Positions 56,813-64,000 of a stretch of DNA of 64,000 nt are shown piece after piece. The notes beneath the pieces were generated by a model. That model worked only from the letters and a program-made list of their open reading frames with translations. It did no database searches and was not told where the DNA came from. The position numbers were made by a program, and so were the translations under genes. Source of the stretch: Pleurocapsales cyanobacterium LEGE 10410. GTDB lineage: Bacteria > Cyanobacteriota > Cyanobacteriia > Cyanobacteriales > Xenococcaceae. The stretch lies in the NCBI GenBank assembly GCA_015207195.1, contig JADEXJ010000004.1, positions 1 to 64,000 on the forward strand, in the 5' to 3' direction. Each line of letters begins with the position of its first letter. Position 1 is the first letter of the stretch.

Positions 56813-56926
56813 CTACGCTTTGATTGCTGCTGCTAGTACATGGCGATCGCTCTTATCTGGCAAGTTCAAACTCGGTGTTATCCACTGATAGTCAGTAACC
56901 AAACAGTCACAAACATCTTCGTTCAT
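56813..56926 (-). pseudogene. C-terminal relic of a PIN-domain (VapC-like) gene
   Basis: This 37-codon frame contains LVTDYQWITPSLNLPDKSDR followed by HVLAAAIKA, the sequence pattern of the middle of PIN-domain toxins (Asp-Arg-His-Val-Leu-Ala-Ala-Ala-Ile), then a stop. The N-terminal half, with its first acidic residues, and the C-terminal end are missing. The break falls at a GC-rich fragment (GCGTCCGCGCAGA on the minus strand) of the dispersed repeat type. No antitoxin is visible. Confidence 0.6.
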
Positions 56927-57441
56927 TCCGCAGTACGGGCTATTGAAGAAATGGAACGAAACAAAAATGGGCGTTGGTGAAATTAGTATTGAACCCGTTT
57001 GAAAAGCGATTAGACTTACGCCTAGCCTTCGGATCGCATTTAAATTTAATTACCTACTCAAATATACCCGTACCAGCACGAAAAAATACCCGTACCTCGA
57101 TCTAGACAAAATCCTCTATGACTTTCTAATACAAGGCTAAGGATTTCGAGTACGTGCTTAATTATATTAATGCAAACATCTAGAATCTTTATTGTTCGGG
57201 CGGTCTGATATAAGTTGGCTATTAGTCACTGGTTATCGGTCATCGGTTATTGGTCATTGAATACAAAGAACAAATGACAAAAGACAAAAAGGAGACAATT
57301 ACATGGAAGCAGGATGATTAACAGGCTTAGTGGTTTTCGTTCTGCATCATTCGTGGGGTTTGAGGTAATTAATAAAGTACCTCTAAGATCGAATTTTCAA
57401 TTTTATTCAGAGCATTAATAATTTGGGATAGGAGAAATCAA
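56927..57441. other. gene-poor scrap region before the tautomerase gene
   Basis: No intact gene is seen. Heptamer-like DNA (CGGTCAT, TTGGTCA) runs about 57224-57257, and then AAGGAG stands in front of ATG 57303. That frame meets TGA after four codons (MEAG) and, if read through, would give LTGLVVFVLHHSWGLR. This looks like a decayed gene start. Confidence 0.4.
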
Positions 57442-57660
57442 ATGCCATTCGTAACCATTCAAATTGCCAAAGGACATTCCACGGAGAAAAAACGCGAACT
57501 AGCTAAAGCAGTTACCGATACTCTAGTTACTAATTTGGGAACGAAACCTGAATGGGTGACAATTCATATTGACGAATTCGATCGCGAAAATTGGGCAGTC
57601 GGCGGTGAGTTGCACATCGACAAGCACTCTGGTAGACACAAAGAAAAAGTTGTCAGTTAA
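57442..57660 (+). CDS. 4-oxalocrotonate tautomerase family protein
   Basis: The 72-residue protein starts with Met-Pro, giving the N-terminal catalytic proline after Met removal (PFVTIQIAKGHS). It continues with KRELAKAVTDTLV and VTIHIDEFDRENWAVGG as in the family. It forms small hexamers that tautomerise or isomerise small molecules. The natural substrate is unknown. It is the first gene of the 57.4-60.6 kb run on the plus strand. Confidence 0.88.
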   Translation: MPFVTIQIAKGHSTEKKRELAKAVTDTLVTNLGTKPEWVTIHIDEFDRENWAVGGELHIDKHSGRHKEKVVS

Positions 57661-57703
57661 AACCACAGTTATTTAGTTTAGATACAAAAGAGAATTTAAA
57701 ACC

Positions 57704-58030
57704 ATGGAACTAACCTCAACAGATGCCGAACAATTGGCATTAGACTTTTTTCTGGAAGATTGGGAAATTCCTGAAGACGATCGCGATTTTTTTATGACTC
57801 TCGACTCTCGCGAAGTAGATGATCGCTGGTACGTAGTGGAAATTGGTGTAGAAGGTTTGCCCGATAAGTGGGTAATTCAAGTTTACGATGAAACCAAAGA
57901 TTGCGACCCTTGTTTTACCTTTGTTTCGCCCATTAAACCCGCAGAAAGCGATACGGGGTTAGAAGAAATGCCAGAAAGCATTGCCGAAATCTTGCGATCA
58001 GAACGACAAAATTTAGTTGTTAGTTATTAG
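57704..58030 (+). CDS. acidic small protein, paralog 1
   Basis: The 108-residue protein is very acidic. Its core reads LALDFFLEDWEIPEDDRDFF, then VEIGVEGLPDKWVIQVYDE and CFTFVSPI. The next gene encodes a clear paralog. I do not recognise a named family. No signal peptide or membrane segment is visible. It starts 43 bp after the tautomerase stop. Confidence 0.75.
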   Translation: MELTSTDAEQLALDFFLEDWEIPEDDRDFFMTLDSREVDDRWYVVEIGVEGLPDKWVIQVYDETKDCDPCFTFVSPIKPAESDTGLEEMPESIAEILRSERQNLVVSY

Positions 58031-58067
58031 TCATTAGTTATTGGTCATTAGTAAATACAAACAACAT

Positions 58068-58394
58068 ATGACACAAGATAAAAACGCGATCAATTCAGCC
58101 ACAGCCGAAAAATTAGCTTTTGAGTTTTTAACCAATGAGTGGAATGTACCACCAGAAGATCGCGACTGGTTTACGATAGTTTCCACTCGGACTTTAGGAG
58201 AAGATGGCTTCGATGTTGAAATTGGTATCGATGGCTTTCCCGATCGCTGGCTGATCGAAGTTTACGATAATGGCAAATGTGAGCCTTACTATGAATTTAC
58301 TTCACCCATCAGAGATTCCGAAACTAACAGCGATTTAGATGATTTACCAGATTGGATCGCTCAGGTATTGATAGCAGAAAGGAAGCATCGGTAG
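58068..58394 (+). CDS. acidic small protein, paralog 2
   Basis: The 108-residue protein repeats the layout of the upstream gene: AFEFLTNEWNVPPEDRDWF, VEIGIDGFPDRWLIEVYD and YYEFTSPI. Identity by eye is moderate, so the tandem duplication is not recent. ATG 58068 is chosen over an in-frame start nine codons upstream, which falls in heptamer-repeat DNA (58021-58055). Confidence 0.75.
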   Translation: MTQDKNAINSATAEKLAFEFLTNEWNVPPEDRDWFTIVSTRTLGEDGFDVEIGIDGFPDRWLIEVYDNGKCEPYYEFTSPIRDSETNSDLDDLPDWIAQVLIAERKHR

Positions 58395-58506
58395 TCATTT
58401 AACATTGAACATTTATCATTGAACAGTAGGGTGGGCAAATTTTTAACTATAACCGAACAACCCAACACCAAATAATTTTGCCCACCTTTAACCAAGGACA
58501 AAAATC

Positions 58507-59130
58507 ATGAAGACAGCAGATTGGTTAGTCAAAGAAGACGGTATTTGCAGGTTATGTAAATCGGTGCGGGAATGGGATTTATTAGCCGAAGAATATCGGC
58601 TGTATCGGTTCTTGACCGAAGTAGAAGACATCATGCGATTAGCAGCAGCAGAAGGAATAGATGAAGAAAGTTCTCTATCGGGACTGCGGATGTTAGTCAG
58701 AAAATTGGTGCTTAACTGCTATACCGTCAAAACTCGACTACCCGAACCCAATCGAAATACGGGAGTTTCGGTAGTAGTGCTGCACGATGAAGTAGGATTT
58801 CCCATGACTATCCAAACCGAAATGAATTTGCCCCAGACGAGTTCCCAAATCCACAATCATGGAACTTGGGGGGTAGTAATGGTTCTGCAAGGCAAACAAA
58901 AAAATACTTTCTGGAAACGCAATCCTACTGACGAATTTCCCGATAAAATCGATCGCGTCGGCGAAAGAATTCTCGAACCTGGAGATATTATCAGCTTTAC
59001 TACTGAGGCAATTCACAGCATCGAAGCAGTGGGAGACGAACCGACCATTACTTTTAATTTATATGGGGAAACCCACGGAGGTAAAAGATATCAGTTCGAT
59101 CCCGACAAGCAAACTGCCAAGCATTTTTAG
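58507..59130 (+). CDS. cupin protein, cysteine-dioxygenase-like
   Basis: The 207-residue protein has a cupin barrel with likely metal ligands His116, His118 (IHNHGTWGVVMVLQG) and His170 (TEAIHSIEAVG). This three-His set and the FNLYGETHGG end fit the thiol dioxygenase branch (cysteine dioxygenase-like). The N-terminal 75 residues are helical. Substrate is unknown. It lies between the acidic paralogs and selO, all on the plus strand. Confidence 0.8.
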   Translation: MKTADWLVKEDGICRLCKSVREWDLLAEEYRLYRFLTEVEDIMRLAAAEGIDEESSLSGLRMLVRKLVLNCYTVKTRLPEPNRNTGVSVVVLHDEVGFPMTIQTEMNLPQTSSQIHNHGTWGVVMVLQGKQKNTFWKRNPTDEFPDKIDRVGERILEPGDIISFTTEAIHSIEAVGDEPTITFNLYGETHGGKRYQFDPDKQTAKHF

Positions 59131-59207
59131 TCGTTGATCGTTGGTCATTAGTCGTTAGTCATAAGTGAACAAACAACAAAGGACAAAAGACGAAAGACAA
59201 AGAACAA
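59131..59207. repeat. eleven degenerate heptamers running into the selO coding start
   Basis: In phase, the units read TCGTTGA, TCGTTGG, TCATTAG, TCGTTAG, TCATAAG, then TGAACAA, ACAACAA, AGGACAA, AAGACGA, AAGACAA and AGAACAA. The first five are TTAGTCA-type, and the last six are ACAA-type that overlap the first 14 codons of selO. Confidence 0.8.
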
Positions 59208-60610
59208 ATCCCTTTTTCGCTCTCAATTACGAACCTGCTTTAGAATCTTTGGGTAGTGAATATAGCGATCTCGTCGAACCTGCTAAGTTTTCCCAGTATA
59301 TTCTACGCTTTCGTAATGATAACTTGCTGCCAATTCTGGGATTAAATTCAGCAACAGTAAGCGATAGACATTTCCTCGATTTTGGTGGTAGTTTTTTGGG
59401 CAAACAATCTCGTTTGGCATTGCGCTATCACGGTTATCAGTTCGGTCAATACAATCCATACTTGGGGGACGGACGGGGTTTTCTCTACGGACAAATAAGA
59501 GGTATTGACGGACAAATCTATGATTTTGGTACTAAAGGATCGGGACAAACTCCCTATTCTCAGTCTAGGGATGGTCGTCTGACGCTTAAAAGCGGTGTGC
59601 GAGAAGTCTTGGTTGCCGAAGCGTTACATAATTTAGGAGTTAAAACATCTCGCTGTTTGAGTTTAATTGAAACCGAAGCGATCGCCAGGGATGGGAAAAA
59701 GGTTCGCGGTGCGGTTATGGTGCGTCTCAGTCGTTCTCACCTGCGCTTTGGGACTTTTGAACGCCTAGAGTATTACGATCGCCCCGATTTGATTCAGCAA
59801 CTATTAGACCATGTAATTAAATATTATTATCCTCACCTGTGGCAGCGATCGGATAGCTATATTCGCTTTTATGCTGAATTGGTTCGACGTATCGCTCAAT
59901 TAGTGGCGCAGTGGATGGCGGTGGGTTTTTGTCATGGCGTTCTCAATACCGATAATATGTCGATTATTGGGGAAAGTTTTGACTATGGTTCTTGTGCCTT
60001 TATCGATACTTATAACCCAACTTTTACTGCTGCTAGTTTCGATCGCCAGGGAAGATATAGCTATCGCAACCAGCCAAGCGTGTGTCGTTGGAATTTGACC
60101 ATGTTACAGCGTCCCCTGGCGGTGGCAATTCCGATCTCGGAAATGGAAGCAGCGTTAGAATCTTTCCCCGAACTCTACACCCGATACTACCATCAACAAA
60201 TGCTCCAGAAATTGGGATTTGTTCGCCTATCTTTTCTGGAAACCGAAGAACTAATCGATCTCACTCTCCAGTTTTTGTTCCTCACTAAAGTCGGCTACCA
60301 TCAATTTTTTAGCGCACTCAGACAAAAATTCACCCCCCAATGGCGCGAAAATCCCGACTCTATATTGCAAGACTTAGAATATTTGGTATCTGGAGAAGAA
60401 GTAGCGATACTAAAGCGTTGGTGCTGGTTCTATCATCAATTGTTACTAGAGCGATCGCCTGAAGAAATAGAGCGAATTGCCCAATATCTACAACGAGCGA
60501 ATCCTATAATTGTATTGTCAGAGTCTGAAATAGATAGAATTTGGAATGCTATTGGCGAACATAACAACTGGCAACCGTTTATCGACTTTAGCGAGCTAAT
60601 TCGGGGTTAA
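59165..60610 (+). CDS. selO: SelO (YdiU) protein AMPylase pseudokinase
   Basis: The 481-residue protein belongs to the SelO/UPF0061 family, which transfers AMP to protein hydroxyls and acts in redox stress. Family blocks are NPFFALNYEPALESLG, GQYNPYLGDGRG, KGSGQTPYSQSRDGRLTLK and HGVLNTDNMSIIGES. The start is GTG 59165, directly after an in-frame TAA. No ATG would keep the conserved N-terminus. Codons 2-14 lie in a heptamer repeat tract. No selenocysteine or C-terminal redox Cys motif was seen. Confidence 0.9.
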   Translation: MNKQQRTKDERQRTNPFFALNYEPALESLGSEYSDLVEPAKFSQYILRFRNDNLLPILGLNSATVSDRHFLDFGGSFLGKQSRLALRYHGYQFGQYNPYLGDGRGFLYGQIRGIDGQIYDFGTKGSGQTPYSQSRDGRLTLKSGVREVLVAEALHNLGVKTSRCLSLIETEAIARDGKKVRGAVMVRLSRSHLRFGTFERLEYYDRPDLIQQLLDHVIKYYYPHLWQRSDSYIRFYAELVRRIAQLVAQWMAVGFCHGVLNTDNMSIIGESFDYGSCAFIDTYNPTFTAASFDRQGRYSYRNQPSVCRWNLTMLQRPLAVAIPISEMEAALESFPELYTRYYHQQMLQKLGFVRLSFLETEELIDLTLQFLFLTKVGYHQFFSALRQKFTPQWRENPDSILQDLEYLVSGEEVAILKRWCWFYHQLLLERSPEEIERIAQYLQRANPIIVLSESEIDRIWNAIGEHNNWQPFIDFSELIRG

Positions 60611-60740
60611 TTGATTCACACTAACCAAGAGTACTGTTCTGTCTAATCATCCGAACTGATATTAGAGGCGAATTGTAGAGCATAGCTAATATTTTGTACG
60701 ATGAATAATGACCATTTAGATCTTAAACATCATAAAAATT

Positions 60741-61631
60741 GTGACTACAAAATCGTTATTTAAAAACGATAGTTGGGAAAAACTAGACTGGCACTGGCAA
60801 GGACATAAAATCCGCTACACCGTGGCTGGTGAGGGACAACCGTTATTGTTAATACATGGCTTTGGGGCATCTATCGGACACTGGAGAAAAAATATACCCG
60901 TTCTAGCAGCAGCAGGATATCAGGTTTTTGCCCTGGATTTGTTGGGTTTTGGTGGTTCGGATAAGGCAGATTTGAACTACACTTTAGAGCTATGGGAATT
61001 ACAAATTAAAGAATTTTGGTCACAACATATCAGCAAACCAACTATCTTTGTTGGCAACTCCATCGGTGCGTTGATTAGCTTAATGCTGGTAACAAACCAT
61101 CCCGAAATCGCTGCTGGAGGCGTATTGATCAACTGTGCGGGAGGGTTAAATCATCGCCCAGGAGATCTCAATCCTATTTTGGGTACGGTGATGGGTGCAT
61201 TCACCAAATTAATTAGTTCGCCCGTTACTGGGAAGTTGATTTTTAATAATATTCGTCGCAAAAGTCAAATTCGTCGCACTCTTTATCAAGTATATGGCGA
61301 TCGCCAGGCGGTAACTGATGAATTAGTAGAGATGCTGTATCAACCATCCTGTGACGTTGGCGCACAAAAAGTTTTTGCTTCAGTTTTGACCGCACCAGCA
61401 GGAACAACTCCCGATGAGCTTTTGGCTAATTTAGAGCATCCTCTATTGGTGGTTTGGGGCGAAAAAGATCCTTGGACACCCGTAGCGGGAGCAAAAATAT
61501 ATCAGGATTTGGCAGATCATAACCCAGATGTTCGGTTTGAGATTATACCTCAAGCAGGACACTGTCCTCATGACGAAAACCCCGAAGCAGTTAATGCCAA
61601 AATTCTTGAGTGGCTGTCTAATCTAAATTAG
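60741..61631 (+). CDS. alpha/beta-fold hydrolase
   Basis: The 296-residue protein has an alpha/beta hydrolase fold with the oxyanion HGFGASIGHWR segment, nucleophile elbow GNSIGA (Ser), acidic residue in VVWGEKDPWTP and catalytic His in AGHCPHDENP. It is probably an esterase, and the substrate is unknown. The start is GTG 60741. It ends in front of a strong terminator. Confidence 0.88.
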   Translation: MTTKSLFKNDSWEKLDWHWQGHKIRYTVAGEGQPLLLIHGFGASIGHWRKNIPVLAAAGYQVFALDLLGFGGSDKADLNYTLELWELQIKEFWSQHISKPTIFVGNSIGALISLMLVTNHPEIAAGGVLINCAGGLNHRPGDLNPILGTVMGAFTKLISSPVTGKLIFNNIRRKSQIRRTLYQVYGDRQAVTDELVEMLYQPSCDVGAQKVFASVLTAPAGTTPDELLANLEHPLLVVWGEKDPWTPVAGAKIYQDLADHNPDVRFEIIPQAGHCPHDENPEAVNAKILEWLSNLN

Positions 61632-61650
61632 ATTTACTGAGATCAAATTT

Positions 61651-61689
61651 AAAAAGTCAGGAGAAATATAGCTCGCTCCTGACTTTTTT
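61651..61689 (+). terminator. rho-independent terminator after the hydrolase gene
   Basis: AAAAAGTCAGGAG pairs perfectly over 13 bp with CTCCTGACTTTTT, with a 12-nt loop, and a T-run follows. The A/T stem base makes it able to work in both directions. Confidence 0.9.
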
Positions 61690-61746
61690 ATAGTGTTGTC
61701 TTAACTACTGATTATTAAGATTTAAATTTTTAGCTTAAAGCTTTGT

Positions 61747-61878
61747 TTAATCTTCATGATCTTCAAACGGATCTCCTAGGGCAGCAGATGGAGGACCAAA
61801 AGCTGTATAAATAGAATATCCAGTGATAGCGACTAATACAGCACCGATAGTGATGCTAAGAACTATTGCAGGTTCCAT
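61747..61878 (-). CDS. psbN: PsbN, photosystem II assembly factor
   Basis: The 43-residue protein has a single membrane helix ([20 protein letters not shown]) and ends [19 protein letters not shown], which matches PsbN closely. PsbN aids PSII repair and assembly and is not a core subunit. It lies on the minus strand opposite psbH, the usual cyanobacterial arrangement. Confidence 0.93.
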   Translation of the reverse strand: MEPAIVLSITIGAVLVAITGYSIYTAFGPPSAALGDPFEDHED

Positions 61879-62007
61879 AATTCGATCTAAATAGTGATTA
61901 CTCTTATTCTATAATATTACAGAAGATTACGGACGACATCGCCTCCTTCCCTTCGAGGACGGGGTCGCGTCCTTACGAAAAACTCGATATTAAATCATTA
62001 TTGGACT

Positions 62008-62211
62008 ATGGCACAACAAACTCGTTTGGGAAATCTTCTCAAGCCTTTGAACTCCGAATATGGTAAAGTTGCTCCTGGTTGGGGAACAACCTTACTTATG
62101 GGAGTATTTATGGCTCTATTTTTGGTTTTCCTCTTAATTATTTTGCAGCTTTATAATTCTTCTCTACTTTTAGAAGGAATTGATGTGGACTGGAGAAGTT
62201 TGAGTCGATAG
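62008..62211 (+). CDS. psbH: photosystem II protein H
   Basis: The 67-residue protein has a hydrophilic stromal N-terminus ([20 protein letters not shown]) and one membrane helix ([20 protein letters not shown]), then a short lumenal end. It matches PsbH. It is divergent from psbN, with 129 bp between starts. A GC-rich scrap (61931-61974) lies in that gap. Confidence 0.95.
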   Translation: MAQQTRLGNLLKPLNSEYGKVAPGWGTTLLMGVFMALFLVFLLIILQLYNSSLLLEGIDVDWRSLSR

Positions 62212-62325
62212 ACATTACAATTACACAATTATTAACTATTGAATTAGCTAATAATTGAGCTTGATTCCTGCTTGTGGGGATCGAGCTATTATTTATATAA
62301 TCTATTAAATTCACGAGGAATACAA

Positions 62326-62589
62326 ATGAACATTTTTGGCATTGGTTTACCAGAAATGGCTCTAATTACGATTGTTGCTCTATTAGTATTTGGACCAAAG
62401 AAACTACCCGAAATTGGTCGCAGCGTTGCTAAAACTCTTCGTAGTTTCCAGGATGCGTCGAAAGAATTTGAGAATGAGTTCAAGAAAGAAGCGCAAAAAA
62501 TCGAAAAATCTGTCAGCATGAATGCCAAGTTAGAAGCTGGCAATGACTCTCCAGCGGAAATAGAGAGTACTTCGACTACTGAATCGTAA
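62326..62589 (+). CDS. tatA: twin-arginine translocase TatA/E
   Basis: The 87-residue protein has the Tat signature: short N-terminal helix (GLPEMALITIVALLVFGPKK), hinge FGPKKLPEIGRS and a long amphipathic, charged tail. It forms the pore of the twin-arginine export system. GAGG precedes ATG 62326. The pairing with psbH follows the usual cyanobacterial neighbourhood. Confidence 0.9.
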   Translation: MNIFGIGLPEMALITIVALLVFGPKKLPEIGRSVAKTLRSFQDASKEFENEFKKEAQKIEKSVSMNAKLEAGNDSPAEIESTSTTES

Positions 62590-63352
62590 GATAATCAACA
62601 ATTGAAGACTGAATATTAATAACTGACGCTACGCACAATCAAGAGAAATTAACCTAGCGATGGCATATGGCTGTGAAACTCAGCTGTGCCTCGCCATCAA
62701 TGGTTTTAGTAAGGATGGCTTCTAACGATAAGCCAGCACTAAGCTACACAGGAATGCCATAGATTTGGTGCATAATTTGTGTTTTTCTCACCTATATTTC
62801 AATATCAATAGTTGTATAAAATGACGAACTATGTTTGATATTGGGTATTTGTTCGTATTTTGTCGAAGTATTCAAATCATTGTCTCAGCTTATTTGATTG
62901 ATAGAGCAACTATAGCAAGAACGTTGAAGCGTTTTGGTAAGTTAACCTCAGTTCGGGATAAGATAATTGATTAGTTGGGATAGCTATTAGCTATTAGCCA
63001 TTAGCTTTCAAACGAGCTGCAAGCAAGCCAAATTTAGTAGTTTGACTGGTCAATACTAAAAGTAGAGTAAGTAGTGACTTTCAAGAATGTCAAACACGTT
63101 AATACACAGGGCTATAGTTCAAGTCCAGAGACGTTAGGTCACAGATTACTCCGCCGTCCTAGAGGATATGTTATGCCCTTGTGGTACACCTTCGGATATA
63201 AAACGACGGAGCCTGTCTTGGGCAGCATTACATGCGGCTAAAGCCTTTGTTTGCGCCTTGCGTCCCACGGGATACCGCTTCGCATATCGGCGCGGGGTCT
63301 GCCCGCTGCTGTGACCGTTGGTCAAACGCCTCTGATTAACACTTTCTATTTA
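62590..63352. other. 763-bp gene-free region with repeats
   Basis: No gene is seen. A self-complementary stretch near 62660-62740 (GCGATGGC with GCCATC, and GGCTT with AAGCC) could fold. At 63137-63316 lies a GC-rich repeat block, listed separately. Confidence 0.4.
63137..63316. repeat. GC-rich composite repeat block bounded by GGTCACAG/CTGTGACC
   Basis: An 8-bp inverted pair (63137-63144 and 63309-63316) encloses CTCCGCCGT/ACGACGGAG, GGTACACCTTCGGA (63183-63196) and CCGCTTCGCATAT (63275-63287). The last two also occur at 25598-25651. The block is clearly richer in GC than its surroundings. Confidence 0.65.
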
Positions 63353-64000
63353 TTACATGAAAGCGAAATTAGTTTCAGTTGCTAGAAGCTCGGCGGTAAC
63401 ATTGCTAACAATTGCTAGCTCCTTACCTTCGACAGCAATTAACGCCCCAGCATCAGCTTGAGTAATACTAAGGTCGTCGTAGCCGATACCTAAACCCGCC
63501 ATCCCAATAAGATCTTCACCGCTAGTAAAGTCAGTAATAGTATTGGGAGATTCAGGATATTCACTATTAGCAATCCAAAATTGGTCTGCACCTGCGCCTC
63601 CAGCGATCGCATTGTCACCGCCAGCCAGAACGTACAGGCGATCGCTTCCACCATTGCCAAAAACCCGATCTCCTTGACCCAAGATAAAGTCATCGTTACC
63701 GCTACCGCCATAGGCAACATTTTGTCCCTCTTCAGCAGACAGATCGATTAGGTCATCACTGTCACCAGTTAAGAGCGAATTGTTCTCTCCAAGACTGGGA
63801 GCAAGATTTAAAGGTGTATCTAGATCGATGAGAACCATTTCGTTGTTGTCGATATCGCCTTCTCTACCCATAGAGAAAGGATAGTTGTTGTCGTTGGCAA
63901 CTAAGATAGTGTCTTCATCAATAACCAATACGTCTTCGATGGTGACGAAAGGCATATCATAAGTAGTTTCGCCATCGTTGTTCAAGTCATTGGGGTCTTC
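63353..64000 (-). CDS. 3' part of a phytase-like esterase with RTX-type C-terminus (partial)
   Basis: The frame is open past the window end, so the 5' part is missing. Visible residues begin with the last strand of an esterase-like-phytase domain (DMPFVTIEDVLVIDEDTILVANDNNYPFS). RTX-like nonapeptide repeats follow (GDSDDLIDL, YGGSGNDDF, GNGGSDRLYV, GGAGADQFW), then the usual secreted C-terminal domain (TDFTSGEDLIGMAGLGIG). Such repeats bind calcium in proteins exported by type I secretion. Confidence 0.8.
   Translation of the reverse strand, partial: EDPNDLNNDGETTYDMPFVTIEDVLVIDEDTILVANDNNYPFSMGREGDIDNNEMVLIDLDTPLNLAPSLGENNSLLTGDSDDLIDLSAEEGQNVAYGGSGNDDFILGQGDRVFGNGGSDRLYVLAGGDNAIAGGAGADQFWIANSEYPESPNTITDFTSGEDLIGMAGLGIGYDDLSITQADAGALIAVEGKELAIVSNVTAELLATETNFAFM

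Overview
The window comes from the chromosome of a cyanobacterium. It carries photosystem II genes (psbV, psbN, psbH), the catalytic chain of ferredoxin-thioredoxin reductase, a Crr6-type NDH-1 assembly factor and ferredoxin-dependent sulfite reductase. The octamer GCGATCGC (HIP1), typical of many cyanobacterial genomes, recurs throughout. The DNA is AT-rich, genes are mostly monocistronic or in pairs, and intergenic space is filled with degenerate heptamer repeats. No heterocyst or phage genes, no CRISPR array and no tRNA or rRNA gene were found. A unicellular, colonial or baeocystous lineage is a guess from gene style only.

Layout. 0.3-8.4 kb: small hydrophilic protein, quinol-type NO reductase with a stand-alone THUMP protein, thioredoxin-like protein, P450, renalase-like flavoprotein and an HpnB-like glycosyltransferase. 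8.6-12.9 kb: an ammonium-transporter/histidine-kinase/receiver fusion and a partner receiver/kinase-like protein whose phosphoacceptor His is missing. 13-22 kb: sulfite reductase with a ribbon-helix-helix tail, FurC/PerR-type regulator, Crr6, GNAT, CysH, aminotransferase, a 165-bp MITE-like element, exonuclease III, GGCT-like protein and BioY. 22.4-24.7 kb: a response-regulator receiver fused to an HlyD-type membrane fusion protein. 25-38 kb: FtrC, DUF309, glycogen debranching enzyme, HIT, ExbB/ExbD, Nudix, ArgH, SpoIIE-type phosphatase, FtsY, a truncated dehydrogenase relic beside a membrane protein, and a DPM-like glycosyltransferase. 38.6-52.6 kb: PBP4, a secreted LCCL protein, a PAS/GAF/GGDEF/EAL protein, a ferredoxin/metallo-beta-lactamase fusion, PsbV, the siroheme pair sirB-cobA, a Wzc-like polysaccharide kinase, Upp and a DUF937-like protein with an EF-hand-like tail. 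52.8-64 kb: MetH, a scrap region with gene relics, a tautomerase, two tandem acidic paralogs, a three-His cupin, SelO, an alpha/beta hydrolase, psbN/psbH/tatA and the 3' part of a phytase-like protein with RTX-like repeats.

How genes fit together. Sir, CysH and siroheme synthesis (sirB-cobA) serve assimilatory sulfate reduction. The Amt-kinase pair looks like an ammonium-sensing phosphorelay. The REC-HlyD fusion suggests phospho-control of a type I secretion-like exporter, and the RTX-like protein at the window end is the sort of cargo such exporters carry, although no ABC exporter is in view. The 57.4-60.6 kb run (tautomerase, acidic paralog pair, cupin, SelO) reads as one transcription direction and may be a stress or redox module of unknown function.

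The most unusual items are the REC-HlyD fusion, the Amt-kinase with its His-less partner, the 30-nt repeat shared between a MITE-like element and the metH reading frame, and the SelO start codon lying inside a heptamer repeat tract. Function calls rest on motif recognition by eye. No database search or structure prediction was run.
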